NCBI GenBank assembly: GCA_030530845.1
Contig: JAUMUE010000009.1
Location: forward strand, 1 to 47,535
Direction: 5' to 3'
Length of the DNA stretch: 47,535 nt
Source: Limosilactobacillus sp.
Lineage (GTDB): Bacteria; Bacillota; Bacilli; Lactobacillales; Lactobacillaceae
Part shown: positions 1 through 8,473 of the stretch, in pieces
How the letters are laid out: each line of letters opens with the position of its first letter
How positions within the stretch are numbered: the stretch's first letter is position 1
Position numbers and translations under genes: made by a program
Notes under the pieces: model-generated
Database searches by the model: none
Told to the model about the DNA's origin: nothing
What the model saw: the letters and a program-made list of their open reading frames with translations, nothing else

Positions 1-50
1 GACCCTACACATTTGATTCGTCGAAACTTTGTTCAGTTTTCAAAGGTCTA
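1..50 (-). promoter_or_regulatory. rRNA operon leader (boxA-like, 16S processing stem)
   Basis: Read on the minus strand, this stretch holds CTTTGAAAACTGAAC (boxA-like) and ends with AAATGTGTAGGGTC. These are characteristic of the leader before 16S rRNA in lactobacilli. Its complement resembles the start of the 16S-23S spacer, because the two sequences pair to form the RNase III processing stem around 16S. Tandem promoters at 79-183 point the same way, so the 16S gene should begin just beyond the left edge. Recognition is from memory of such leaders; no rRNA gene itself is in the window. Confidence 0.7.
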
Positions 51-78
51 CCGTTGCTAGCGTATAACTAGCGAGATT

Positions 79-107
79 ATTTTATCATAGTTGCAGTCAC
101 TTATCAA
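79..107 (-). promoter_or_regulatory. rrn promoter P2
   Basis: The -35 box TTGATA (102-107) and the -10 box TAAAAT (79-84) are separated by exactly 17 bases on the minus strand. An A/T-rich stretch lies directly upstream, as in an UP element. Transcription would start near position 72 and run into the rRNA leader. Confidence 0.7.
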
Positions 108-154
108 GAACTAATTTTAATAATTATTTCCGATTCGCAAGAAGCAACTTTAAT

Positions 155-183
155 AAGATATCATGTCTCGCAAGGCTCGTCAA
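155..183 (-). promoter_or_regulatory. rrn promoter P1
   Basis: The -35 box TTGACG (178-183) and the -10 box TATCTT (155-160) are separated by 17 bases on the minus strand, again behind an A/T-rich region (about 184-206). Two tandem promoters about 76 bases apart are a hallmark of rrn operons. I see no gene or other clear element between about 207 and 363. Confidence 0.65.
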
Positions 184-363
184 CACATTTTCAAAAGTTA
201 TTTTTCAATGTGTATCTCCTTTTGAGGACAATTAATATAATACCTGATCCTTCCCGTCATGACAAGCCTCGCGCCTGGTCGACAGTTCTCCGTTTTTGAC
301 CAAAAAGTGAACTTCAGAACCTCTTATCTTTCTTTCGTTTGTTATTTCCGAATAAGAGAGTGA

Positions 364-398
364 AAAAGCCGGCTAGTGGGGTTCACTAGTCGGCTTTT
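364..398 (-). terminator. Rho-independent terminator of tyrS
   Basis: A near-perfect hairpin (AAAAGCCGACTAGTG pairing with CACTAGCCGGCTTTT, minus strand) ends in a T run 24 bases after the tyrS stop codon. Adenines on the other side could let it also work on the plus strand. Confidence 0.85.
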
Positions 399-421
399 CG
401 CTAACAATAAAAAATTTGAAA

Positions 422-1672
422 TTATTTTACGCGGGCCAAGAAGTAGTTCTTCTTACCACGACGAACGATGACGAACTTGCCGTCAAAGTGGGTGCTTGGG
501 TCTACTTCCGCTTCGGTATCAGTGACCTTTTCACCATTGATACGAACGGCACCGTTGGATACATCTTCACGGGCTTGGCGACGTGATGGTTCGATACCAT
601 TATCCACCAACCAGGTAACGATATTTTCCTTCTTGTTTTCAACATCAACTGAAGGCATGTTCTTGAAACCTTGTTCGATTTCATCTACTGAAAGTTCAGC
701 AACATCCCCGGAGAAGAGAGCCTTACTAATCCGTTGGGCTTCTTCCACGGCCTTTTCACCGTGAACAAACTTAGTAACTTCTTCAGCAAGGCGGCGTTGG
801 GCTTCACGCTTCCATGGTTCCTTTTCCACCTTTTCAGCCAGGTCTTCAATTTCTTCCTTGGATAAGAAAGTGAAGTACTTGAGGTATTTAACCACATCAC
901 GGTCGTCTTGGTTAATCCAGAATTGGTAGAACTCGTATGGTGAGGTCTTCTTTTCGTCTAACCAAACGGCACCACCGGCAGTCTTACCGAACTTGGTACC
1001 ATCAGACTTCAGCATCAAAGGAATTGTCAAACCGTATGCTTCTGCTTCAGTACCTTCAACACGGCGGATCAGGTCCAATCCGGCAGTAATGTTACCCCAT
1101 TGGTCAGAACCACCAATTTGGAGTTGGACGTTTTCGTGACGGTAGAGGTGCAAGAAGTCAACTGATTGCAGGATTTGGTAAGTAAATTCAGTAAATGAAA
1201 TCCCAGCATCAAGACGGCTAGCAACCACGTCCTTGTTCAACATGGTGTTAACGTTGAAGAGTTTACCGTAATCACGAAGGAAGTCGAGCAAGCTCATCTT
1301 TGAAAGCCAGTCGTAGTTGTTAACGATGGTGAAGTTTTCAGTACCAAAGAGCTTCTTCATTTGGGCAGTCAAAGCTTCTTCGTTGTGGTGAACTTGTTCC
1401 ATTGTTTGCAATTGACGTTCTGACTTACGGCCAGATGGATCACCGATTGCACCAGTACCCCCACCGATAACAATAACTGGGTGGTGGCCAGCCAATTGGA
1501 ATCTCTTCAAAATCATAAATGGAATCAAGTGACCGATGTGGAGACTGTCACCAGTTGGGTCGGTACCACAGTAAAGTGAAATCTTATCTTCAGAAGTCAG
1601 CTTCTTGAGTCCGTCTAAGTCGGTTGTTTGGTTGATGGCGCCACGCCAATCCAATTCATCAATAATATTCAT
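422..1672 (-). CDS. tyrS: Tyrosyl-tRNA synthetase
   Basis: This class I aminoacyl-tRNA synthetase charges tRNA-Tyr in the cytosol. The 416-residue length is normal for bacterial TyrS. The HIGH-type motif HIGHL lies near residue 46 after CGTDPTGDSL, and the KMSKS-type loop appears as KFGKT near residue 229. The C-terminal part (from about residue 350, PSRRQAREDV) is an S4-type RNA-binding domain. The start codon is preceded by AGGAGGAAG. The gene is monocistronic, with a tyrosine-specific T-box leader upstream and a strong terminator downstream, so expression should rise when uncharged tRNA-Tyr accumulates. Confidence 0.97.
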   Translation of the reverse strand: MNIIDELDWRGAINQTTDLDGLKKLTSEDKISLYCGTDPTGDSLHIGHLIPFMILKRFQLAGHHPVIVIGGGTGAIGDPSGRKSERQLQTMEQVHHNEEALTAQMKKLFGTENFTIVNNYDWLSKMSLLDFLRDYGKLFNVNTMLNKDVVASRLDAGISFTEFTYQILQSVDFLHLYRHENVQLQIGGSDQWGNITAGLDLIRRVEGTEAEAYGLTIPLMLKSDGTKFGKTAGGAVWLDEKKTSPYEFYQFWINQDDRDVVKYLKYFTFLSKEEIEDLAEKVEKEPWKREAQRRLAEEVTKFVHGEKAVEEAQRISKALFSGDVAELSVDEIEQGFKNMPSVDVENKKENIVTWLVDNGIEPSRRQAREDVSNGAVRINGEKVTDTEAEVDPSTHFDGKFVIVRRGKKNYFLARVK

Positions 1673-1700
1673 GTTCTTCCTCCTATATTGTGCACGGATA

Positions 1701-1925
1701 AAAAAATCCCCGACTCCAATCTGAAGTCAGGGACGATTTAACCGCGTTACCACCTTGATTTGCAGCTCAAATGAACTACCTCTCTAGTCGATAACGGGAC
1801 GATCCGTTCAGGCTCAGCAAGTGTAATTCGTTCTCCGGTGTTGGTAGGCTCACAATCTACGCCTACTCTCTGAATGTCCAACCGGTAACTACTCGACCTT
1901 GCATCGATGCCCTTTATTAATTGCC
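1701..1925 (-). promoter_or_regulatory. T-box riboswitch (tyrosine) upstream of tyrS
   Basis: On the minus strand the leader shows the stem I signature TTCAGAGAGTAGG, then TAC (1823-1825) as the probable Tyr specifier, then the T-box core AAGGTGGTAACGCGGTT (1740-1756). A GC-rich terminator hairpin with a run of six T follows (about 1701-1734). Uncharged tRNA-Tyr should pair with the specifier and the T-box core and block the terminator. Confidence 0.93.
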
Positions 1926-1928
1926 GTT

Positions 1929-1958
1929 ATTGTACCGATTTTTTAGCACCCCTGTCAA
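1929..1958 (-). promoter_or_regulatory. tyrS promoter
   Basis: TTGACA (1953-1958) and TACAAT (1929-1934) are spaced by 18 bases on the minus strand, directly before the T-box leader. Confidence 0.75.
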
Positions 1959-1971
1959 GCAGGTTTAAAGC

Positions 1972-1998
1972 AAAAAAAGAGGCTGAATCATCAACCTC
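1972..1998 (-). terminator. Rho-independent terminator
   Basis: The hairpin GAGGTTGA/TCAGCCTC is followed by seven T on the minus strand, 14 bases after the stop codon of the membrane-protein gene at 2013. Confidence 0.85.
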
Positions 1999-2012
1999 TA
2001 CTTATAGAAGAA

Positions 2013-3044
2013 TTAATCTTCCTTCTTTGCTTCACGCTTCTTTTCTTCGGGCTTAACCGTTGGAGTTGGGTGCTTCTTTTCCTTGCGTGGTGTGTAAACT
2101 TCATGGACAAAAGCTTCACCGGTTAATTCGGCGACAGGCTTGAAAGTATCCTTGAAGTCAGCGTCGATATCTTCGTCTTCCTTACTCTTAGCGAAGAACA
2201 ATGCACCGGTCGCAAATACCACTGGGCTGTAGCATGCAAATCCTAAGACCACGAGTGCCAAGCCAATGTAAGTCAGTGCGTAAGCGGCAGTGTAAGCACC
2301 GTAGAATGCAAGACCACCAAAGATAGCGATCCATACAACGATTGGCAAGAGAACAAACAAGATCGTAACTAATAAGTAGTTCATCTTGCGTCCACCCATG
2401 AACCGACGAGAAGCAGTCAAAGCACGGCGCATTGATTGGCCAAGGAATTGTGGTTGCTTTTCGCGGTATAAGAAGTTGGCTTGTGAATATTCGATACTCT
2501 TCCAAGCCACCACGATGACGTTCAAGATCTTGATTGCGTTCACAGCAATGGCATTCTTAGTATATGCAGCCACCAGGTCACCGATGATAGTCAATGGCAG
2601 GCTCCAGAGAAATGCGAACAAACCAACGTAGAGGATGATCCGCCAAAGTTGGTTCTTACGTAAGTGCTTGAAGTACATCCAGATTGAACCAGCACTAACG
2701 ACGTGGTCTGGGTGTTCGATCTTGTCGAGGTATGCGAATTGAGTTGCAGTGGTGTAGAAGCTGTAGTAGAAACCAACACCGGCCAGTACAACTAATCCCA
2801 CAATCATTTCAAGCAAGCCAAACAGCAGTGTCACAGGAGATGCCATCCCGTACATCATCAGCATTACACTCATCATCATTGCTTGCAAAATATTGCTAAT
2901 GAACAGACTGATTACGCAGGCCAATGCCATGTAAATCAAAGTCATCCCACCAGCAGGCCACATTGCAGCTAAGTAGCCCGGCTTAACAAGCGCCTTAAGT
3001 TCCTTGAAAAAGGCACCTAAAGATAAACTATGTTGTTTCTTCAT
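2013..3044 (-). CDS. DUF975-like integral membrane protein
   Basis: The product is about 343 residues with around six hydrophobic segments (for example LIYMALACVISLFIS, LLFGLLEMIVGLVVLAGVGF, LLVTILFVLLPIVVWIAIF). It ends in a long charged K/E-rich cytoplasmic tail. The arrangement and the motif in which the protein is shorter than a full transporter resemble the DUF975 family of unknown function in Firmicutes; the assignment is tentative. The first open codon is TTG at 3083, but that codon falls inside the predicted -10 box. The methionine at MKKQHSL follows AAAGGTGG by about 11 bases and is the better start. The gene stands alone, with its own promoter and terminator. Confidence 0.75.
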   Translation of the reverse strand: MKKQHSLSLGAFFKELKALVKPGYLAAMWPAGGMTLIYMALACVISLFISNILQAMMMSVMLMMYGMASPVTLLFGLLEMIVGLVVLAGVGFYYSFYTTATQFAYLDKIEHPDHVVSAGSIWMYFKHLRKNQLWRIILYVGLFAFLWSLPLTIIGDLVAAYTKNAIAVNAIKILNVIVVAWKSIEYSQANFLYREKQPQFLGQSMRRALTASRRFMGGRKMNYLLVTILFVLLPIVVWIAIFGGLAFYGAYTAAYALTYIGLALVVLGFACYSPVVFATGALFFAKSKEDEDIDADFKDTFKPVAELTGEAFVHEVYTPRKEKKHPTPTVKPEEKKREAKKED

Positions 3045-3082
3045 AGGAAAAATTTCCACCTTTTCGAAATAATTTATATTCA

Positions 3083-3110
3083 ATCATATCATAAGAAATC
3101 ACAAGCTCAA
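3083..3110 (-). promoter_or_regulatory. Promoter of the DUF975-like gene
   Basis: TTGAGC (3105-3110) and TATGAT (3083-3088) are spaced by 16 bases on the minus strand. The position supports the downstream ATG start of the gene. Confidence 0.5.
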
Positions 3111-3159
3111 TTTTTATGTCAAAAATTCGCCGTTTTTTCACTGTTCTTTATGATTTTCA

Positions 3160-3195
3160 TAATAAAAAGCGCTGGCGTAGGATACACCGGCGCTT
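3160..3195 (-). terminator. Rho-independent terminator of gpmA
   Basis: AAGCGCCGG pairs with CCAGCGCTT across an 11-base loop and is followed by TTTTTATTAT on the minus strand, about 35 bases after the gpmA stop. Confidence 0.85.
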
Positions 3196-3229
3196 GAATG
3201 TTCAACGGTAGGACCGTCTCACAATAATT

Positions 3230-3916
3230 TTAGTACTTTTCCTTGCTCAAAACGTTGAGCTTTTCATCGAAGTCGTAAACAACTGGTTGACCAGTAGCCA
3301 TTTCCAAGTTCATGATGTCTTCGTCAGAAATTTGTTCGATGTACTTGCTCAAAGCACGGAGAGAGTTACCGTGTGCAGCGATGATAACGTTCTTGCCATC
3401 AAGAAGCTTTGGAGCAATTTCGTCTTGCCACAATGGGATAACACGTTCGAGAGTAACCTTTAAGTTTTCACCACCAGGAATAGTACGTGGGTCAAGGTTA
3501 GCGTAACGACGATCCTTAGCAGCAGAACCTTCGTCATCAGCACTCAGCAGTGGAGGCAAAACATCGTATGAACGACGCCAAATGTGAACTTGTTCGTCAC
3601 CGTACTTTTCAGCAGCCTTTTGCTTGTTGTGACCTTGGAGTGCGCCGTAGTGACGTTCGTTTAAGCGCCAAGTCTTGGTTTCAGGAATCCAGAGTTGGTC
3701 GCAGCCTTCCAGAGCGTAGTGCAAAGTCTTGATCGCACGCTTCAATACTGAAGTGTATGCGTAATCGAATTGGATGCCGTGTTCCTTAAGAGCCTTACCA
3801 GCGTTCTTAGCTTGTTCAACACCGTTTTCGCTTAAGTCAACATCTACCCAACCAGTAAATTGGTTTGATAAGTTCCATTCACTTTGACCGTGACGGATAA
3901 GTACTAATTTAGCCAT
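3230..3916 (-). CDS. gpmA: 2,3-bisphosphoglycerate-dependent phosphoglycerate mutase
   Basis: The enzyme interconverts 3- and 2-phosphoglycerate in lower glycolysis. The protein has 228 residues, normal for the cofactor-dependent family. The N-terminal [10 protein letters not shown] carries the phospho-histidine (His9). [12 protein letters not shown] and the C-terminal [10 protein letters not shown] provide the other conserved catalytic residues. An upstream TTG (3922) is in frame, but AGAGG lies 10 bases before the ATG at 3916, so I chose the ATG. It is monocistronic, between its own promoter and a strong terminator, just downstream of purD. Confidence 0.96.
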   Translation of the reverse strand: MAKLVLIRHGQSEWNLSNQFTGWVDVDLSENGVEQAKNAGKALKEHGIQFDYAYTSVLKRAIKTLHYALEGCDQLWIPETKTWRLNERHYGALQGHNKQKAAEKYGDEQVHIWRRSYDVLPPLLSADDEGSAAKDRRYANLDPRTIPGGENLKVTLERVIPLWQDEIAPKLLDGKNVIIAAHGNSLRALSKYIEQISDEDIMNLEMATGQPVVYDFDEKLNVLSKEKY

Positions 3917-3972
3917 GTTCAATTGACCTCTTTCTTCTTAAATAATCGCTATGTGAAATAGCATACTAGTTC

Positions 3973-4001
3973 ATTTTAATCCAAATACGGGCAAATTCCA
4001 A
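3973..4001 (-). promoter_or_regulatory. gpmA promoter
   Basis: TTGGAA (3996-4001) and TAAAAT (3973-3978) are spaced by 17 bases on the minus strand. A small hairpin (GCTATTTCACATAGC) lies in the short leader. I see no strong terminator between purD and this promoter, so some read-through from the purine operon is possible. Confidence 0.5.
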
Positions 4002-4025
4002 GACCGTGGATGAATTTTCCTTTGC

Positions 4026-5282
4026 CTACAAACCGGCCTTGGCACCGATATCACCACGATAGAAGCATTCCGGCAGATCGAGTGAATTCAAGTAATCATA
4101 AACGGCGTCGTGGGCTTCTTGTAATGTTGACGCGAGGGTTTCGACCATTAAGAGCCGTCCCCCGTTGCCCTTGAGCTCATCCAAAGTTCCGGTCACGTTG
4201 GCAAAATCGATATTGATGCCGGCTGCGGCTGGGAATTCACACAGCAACTGTCCGTGAAGCGGATTTTGCGGATAGCCCTTGGAAGCTACGACAACACCAA
4301 AGCTGGCGCGTTCATCTTCTTCAATTTCCGGAAGATCCTCGTCATTCAAGGACTTGTCGACCAGTTCAAACAGGTCAGTCTTCAGACGTGGCAAGATCAC
4401 CTGGGTTTCCGGATCACCAAAACGGACGTTGTATTCGATCACCTTGGGACCATCTTCACACATGATCAGGCCGATGTACAAAATACCGTGGTAGTGGTAT
4501 TCACCAGCAACGAGTCCGGCGACGGTTGGCTTGACCACCTCATCGATAATCCGTTGACGATCAGCGTCCTCGAGTTGTGGCAATGGACTGTAGGCACCCA
4601 TCCCACCAGTGTTTGGACCCTTATCACCATCGTATGCACGCTTGTGGTCTTGCGCCATTGGAAGGATCCGGTAGTGGCCGTTGCTCAAGAGGACAAACAT
4701 GGAGTATTCAGGTCCAACCAAGCATTCTTCCAGCACCAGCCGAGATTGGCCTTGGTCAAACATCTCGTTGATTGTCTCGACGGCAGTTTCACGGTTTGGG
4801 GCAATCACAACCCCCTTACCTCCCGCGAGTCCGTTTTCCTTGATAACCACTGGGAAGCCAAATTGGTCAACACCAGCGATGGCAGCAGTGCGGTCACGGA
4901 ATGAAACGTGGCGAGCAGTTGGTACATTGTAGTTGTTCATGAAATTAAGGGCGTATTCCTTGGAGCCTTCCAGTTGGGCGGCACGGGCTGAGGGGCCAAA
5001 CGCCTTCAATCCAGCAGCGCGGAAATCGTCGACAATCCCGTCCACTAAGCAGTCTTCCGGACCAACAAACGTCCAGGCAACCTCATGTTCTTTAGCGAAC
5101 TTAATCAGGCCTGCAAAGTCACTTTCCGCAATTCCCACTGGTTTTACGCCAACTGTTGGCATCCCAACGTTGCCCGGTGCACAGTAGACTTGCTTGACGT
5201 GCGGGCTTTCTTGTAACTTCTTGGCAATCGCAAATTCACGACCACCTTCACCAACAACTAACACATTGACTTGTCCTGCCAT
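4026..5282 (-). CDS. purD: Phosphoribosylamine-glycine ligase (GAR synthetase)
   Basis: PurD joins glycine to phosphoribosylamine using ATP, the second step of IMP synthesis. The 418-residue length is typical. The N-terminal domain starts with NVLVVGEGGREFA. The ATP-grasp domain shows GLAGGKGV near residue 152 and GPEYSMFVL, and the C-terminal metal-binding part shows EYNVRFGDPETQ. It is the last gene of the purCSQLFMNHD operon, 24 bases after purH, with its own Shine-Dalgarno (AGGAGG). I see only a weak stem downstream, not a clear terminator. Confidence 0.97.
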   Translation of the reverse strand: MAGQVNVLVVGEGGREFAIAKKLQESPHVKQVYCAPGNVGMPTVGVKPVGIAESDFAGLIKFAKEHEVAWTFVGPEDCLVDGIVDDFRAAGLKAFGPSARAAQLEGSKEYALNFMNNYNVPTARHVSFRDRTAAIAGVDQFGFPVVIKENGLAGGKGVVIAPNRETAVETINEMFDQGQSRLVLEECLVGPEYSMFVLLSNGHYRILPMAQDHKRAYDGDKGPNTGGMGAYSPLPQLEDADRQRIIDEVVKPTVAGLVAGEYHYHGILYIGLIMCEDGPKVIEYNVRFGDPETQVILPRLKTDLFELVDKSLNDEDLPEIEEDERASFGVVVASKGYPQNPLHGQLLCEFPAAAGINIDFANVTGTLDELKGNGGRLLMVETLASTLQEAHDAVYDYLNSLDLPECFYRGDIGAKAGL

Positions 5283-5306
5283 GCTGATCCTCCTAATAAG
5301 TATTGA

Positions 5307-6842
5307 CTAGTGACGGAAGTGACGAACACCAGTAGTTACCATCGCGATACCGTACTTGTTAGCCATATCAATTGATTCTTGGTCACGGATTGAGCCACCA
5401 GGTTGAACAACAGCCTTGATACCGTGTTCCCCAGCGTATTCCACACAGTCACCGAATGGGAAGAAGGCATCACTAGCCATCACAGAACCTTCAACGTCAT
5501 CCCCGGCATGCTTGACCGCAATCTTGAGTGAGTCTATCCGGTTTGGTTGACCTTCGCCGACACCGAGCGTCCGTTCTCCGTTTGCGACCACGATGGCGTT
5601 GGACTTGGCGTGCTTAACCGCCTTCCAAGCAAACATCATCGCCTTGAGTTGTTCCTCAGTTGGTTTGACGTCGGTTACGCATTCCCAGTCATGGTAGTCT
5701 TCGTCCAGGACGTCTTGTTCTTGTACCAGAAGTCCACCCATGACGGAGACCACTTCATGACGAACGTCTTCATCCTTCTTGGAGAAATCAACCGTGAGCA
5801 GGCGGATGTTCTTCTTCTTGGACAGTAATTCAAACGCGTCGTCATCAAATCCTGGCGCAATGATGATTTCCAGAAAAATCTTGTGCATCTTTTCAGCAGT
5901 CGCAAGGTCCACTTGGCGGTTCAGAGCGATCACACCACCGAAGATTGACACTGTATCAGCTTCGTAAGCGCGGTCCCATGCTTGTTCAAGGTTGTCGCCT
6001 TGGCCAATACCACATGGGTTCATATGCTTCATGGCCACCACAGCTGGTTGGTCAAATTCGCGGATACAACGAAGGGCTTCATCGGCGTCCTTAATGTTGT
6101 TGTAGGAAAGCTTCTTACCATGAAGTTGCTTAGCTTGCAGCACTGAGAAGGACTTTGGCATTGCATCTTCGTACAACCATGCCTTTTGGTGACCGTTTTC
6201 CCCGTAACGCATGGTTTCCTTCAAGTCCCAGGTTAAAGTGAGCTTTTCTGGGTCTTCGAGGCCATTTTGCTTGGTCAGGTATTGGGAAATCAAAGAATCG
6301 TAGGAAGCGGTGTGACGGAAGGCCTTGGCAGCCAGCTTCGTCCGTGTTTCCAGAGTCGTATCCCCGTCCTTTTTGATTTCAGTGAGCACTTGGTCGTAAT
6401 CATCCTTGTCGACCACGATTGTCACGTCATGGTAGTTCTTGGCAGCGGAACGCACCATGGATGGGCCACCGATATCAATGTTTTCGATGGCGTCTTCAAG
6501 AGTGACATCTGGTTTTTCGATGGTTTGCTTGAATGGGTAAAGGTTGACACAGACCAAGTCGATTGGAGTGATCTCATGTTCCTTCAAGGTTTCCATGTGT
6601 TCTGGCAGGTCGCGACGTGCAAGCAAGCCCCCATGTACGTATGGGTTGAGGGTCTTCACACGGCCGTCGAGGATTTCTGGAAAGTGCGTAACGTCTTCGA
6701 TACCGATCGTCTTTACACCAGCATCATCTAAGGCCTTCTTAGTACCACCAGTAGAAACAATTTCGTAGCCGTTTTCTTCCAGACCCTTCACGAATGGGAC
6801 CAGATTTGTCTTGTCAGATACACTTACCAATGCTCGTTTCAT
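5307..6842 (-). CDS. purH: Bifunctional AICAR formyltransferase / IMP cyclohydrolase
   Basis: PurH performs the last two steps to IMP: formylation of AICAR with 10-formyl-tetrahydrofolate, then ring closure. At 511 residues it is full length. The N-terminal MGS-like cyclohydrolase domain begins [11 protein letters not shown] and contains the STGGT motif near residue 31. The transformylase domain includes the catalytic KHMNPCG motif (about residues 264-270) and ends GVRHFRH. The start overlaps the purN stop by one base (TAATG), which suggests translational coupling. The folate donor is made by Fhs, encoded at 17.2 kb. Confidence 0.97.
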   Translation of the reverse strand: MKRALVSVSDKTNLVPFVKGLEENGYEIVSTGGTKKALDDAGVKTIGIEDVTHFPEILDGRVKTLNPYVHGGLLARRDLPEHMETLKEHEITPIDLVCVNLYPFKQTIEKPDVTLEDAIENIDIGGPSMVRSAAKNYHDVTIVVDKDDYDQVLTEIKKDGDTTLETRTKLAAKAFRHTASYDSLISQYLTKQNGLEDPEKLTLTWDLKETMRYGENGHQKAWLYEDAMPKSFSVLQAKQLHGKKLSYNNIKDADEALRCIREFDQPAVVAMKHMNPCGIGQGDNLEQAWDRAYEADTVSIFGGVIALNRQVDLATAEKMHKIFLEIIIAPGFDDDAFELLSKKKNIRLLTVDFSKKDEDVRHEVVSVMGGLLVQEQDVLDEDYHDWECVTDVKPTEEQLKAMMFAWKAVKHAKSNAIVVANGERTLGVGEGQPNRIDSLKIAVKHAGDDVEGSVMASDAFFPFGDCVEYAGEHGIKAVVQPGGSIRDQESIDMANKYGIAMVTTGVRHFRH

Positions 6843-7426
6843 TATTCATGCTCCTTTTCTGTTGCCGCCGTTAAAGCTTGTCGTAATGCTAATGGGAAAA
6901 GTTGATGTTCGACTTCATGCACCCGTGTCTCCAGTGTTTCCAACGTATCAGTTGGCAGAATTGGCACGTGACACTGGGCGATGATTGGTCCGGCGTCGAG
7001 GTCCGCGTCGATGTAGTGGACCGTGACACCAGTTTGGCTCTTACCGTCTTCAAAGGCCCGTTCGATGGAATGCAGGCCAGGATATTCAGGCAACCAGGCC
7101 GGGTGAAGGTTAATCATCCGGTGGTCATATTCATCGAGAATCGTTGCGCCCACGACCCGGAGATATCCAGCGAGGACGATGAAATCAATTTTGTGTTCTT
7201 TCAGCAGCGCAAGGACCTTCTTTTCGTATTCTTCCTTGCCTCCACATGACTTAACGGTAAAACTCTCTGCCGGAATTTTGAGACGCTTTGCACGTTCCAT
7301 CACCGGTGCATCAGGGTGATTGCAGAAGAGCAGTACCAATTCACCAGGGAATTCACCGGACTCAAAACGCTTGGCTAAAGCTTCGAAGTTGGTTCCATTT
7401 CCGGATGCAAAAATTGCAACTTTCAT
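6842..7426 (-). CDS. purN: Phosphoribosylglycinamide formyltransferase
   Basis: PurN formylates GAR with 10-formyl-tetrahydrofolate, the third step of the pathway. The 194-residue length is normal. Catalytic residues are visible as Asn106 and His108 ([13 protein letters not shown]) and Asp144 in DADLDAG. It starts nine bases after purM and overlaps purH by one base. Confidence 0.97.
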   Translation of the reverse strand: MKVAIFASGNGTNFEALAKRFESGEFPGELVLLFCNHPDAPVMERAKRLKIPAESFTVKSCGGKEEYEKKVLALLKEHKIDFIVLAGYLRVVGATILDEYDHRMINLHPAWLPEYPGLHSIERAFEDGKSQTGVTVHYIDADLDAGPIIAQCHVPILPTDTLETLETRVHEVEHQLFPLALRQALTAATEKEHE

Positions 7427-7435
7427 ATTTACTCC

Positions 7436-8473
7436 TCACTTAATTTCAATCTTCTCGGCGTCTTCAGGACGGTCCTGCAAGTAGCCGATTTGGTATGAAT
7501 CTTGTTCATGGTCAGCGAGAATCTTTTGAACCGCGTCAACGTGTTCTGGCTTGACGGAAAGCACCATCCCGATCCCCATGTTGAAGGTTTGCCAGCAATC
7601 ATCCAGCGGTAAGTCGCCCAGCTGACGGAGATAGTTAAAGACCGGCAGTTGTGGCCAGGTGCTGGAGTTGATCACGGCTTGGAGGTCATCCCCGTACATC
7701 CGGGGCACGTTTTCGATCAGTCCCCCACCAGTGATGTGGCCGATCCCGGAAACGAGTTTTTGCCGAACTAATGGCAACACTTGCTTCACGTAAATCTTAG
7801 TGGGTGCAAGGATGGCTTCTCCGACCGTTTGCCCTTCTAATTCACCGGGTGTGTCGGTTAGTTGAACGTCGTGGTCCTTGAATAGGATTTGTCGCACGAG
7901 GGAGAAACCGTTGGAGTGGATCCCACTCGATGGCAGTCCGATTAAAACATCCCCGGCACTTGGCATTTCCGCAGTTAGCATCTCATCTTTTTCCACCACA
8001 CCGGTCACGGTCCCGGCTAAATCGTACTCGTCCTTAGCGTACATGTCGGGCATTTCCGCAGTTTCACCACCGATCAAGGCAGCGCCGGCTTGACGACACC
8101 CTTGTGCGACACCAGTGACAATATCTGCCATCTTGGTCGGTTCATTGTGTCCCGTGGCGATGTAATCCAAAAAGTAGAGCGGTTCGGCACCCTGGGCTAA
8201 GACATCATTCACGCACATAGCGACCACGTCAATCCCAATCGTGTCGTGCTTGTCCATTTGTTGGGCAATTAAGAGCTTGGTACCAACACCATCCGTGCCG
8301 GAAACCAAAATGGGGTGTTTCACGTTTAATTCACCCAGGTCGAAAAGTCCACCAAAACTGCCGATACCACCAACAACACCGCTGCGGTGAGTGGAAGCAA
8401 CCGCGTTTTTGATTCGGTTCACCAGTTCGTACCCGGCGTTAACATCAACACCCGCTTCTTGGTAACGATTCAT
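7436..8473 (-). CDS. purM: Phosphoribosylformylglycinamidine cyclo-ligase (AIR synthetase)
   Basis: PurM closes the imidazole ring of FGAM to give AIR using ATP. The protein is 345 residues, the usual size. It shows the N-terminal YQEAGVDVNAG, the SGTDGVGTK loop, IGGETAEMP and GGGLIENVPR, all typical of this ATP-binding fold shared with PurL. Its start overlaps the end of purF by four bases (ATGA), consistent with coupled translation. Confidence 0.97.
   Translation of the reverse strand: MNRYQEAGVDVNAGYELVNRIKNAVASTHRSGVVGGIGSFGGLFDLGELNVKHPILVSGTDGVGTKLLIAQQMDKHDTIGIDVVAMCVNDVLAQGAEPLYFLDYIATGHNEPTKMADIVTGVAQGCRQAGAALIGGETAEMPDMYAKDEYDLAGTVTGVVEKDEMLTAEMPSAGDVLIGLPSSGIHSNGFSLVRQILFKDHDVQLTDTPGELEGQTVGEAILAPTKIYVKQVLPLVRQKLVSGIGHITGGGLIENVPRMYGDDLQAVINSSTWPQLPVFNYLRQLGDLPLDDCWQTFNMGIGMVLSVKPEHVDAVQKILADHEQDSYQIGYLQDRPEDAEKIEIK

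Noticed and set aside
1-50. Plus-strand 16S-23S spacer
   Set aside because: The bases fit on that strand too, but no 23S or tRNA follows, while two good rrn promoters point the other way.
4254-4904. A 216-codon open frame on the plus strand opposite purD
   Set aside because: Antisense shadow; purD is intact and highly recognisable.
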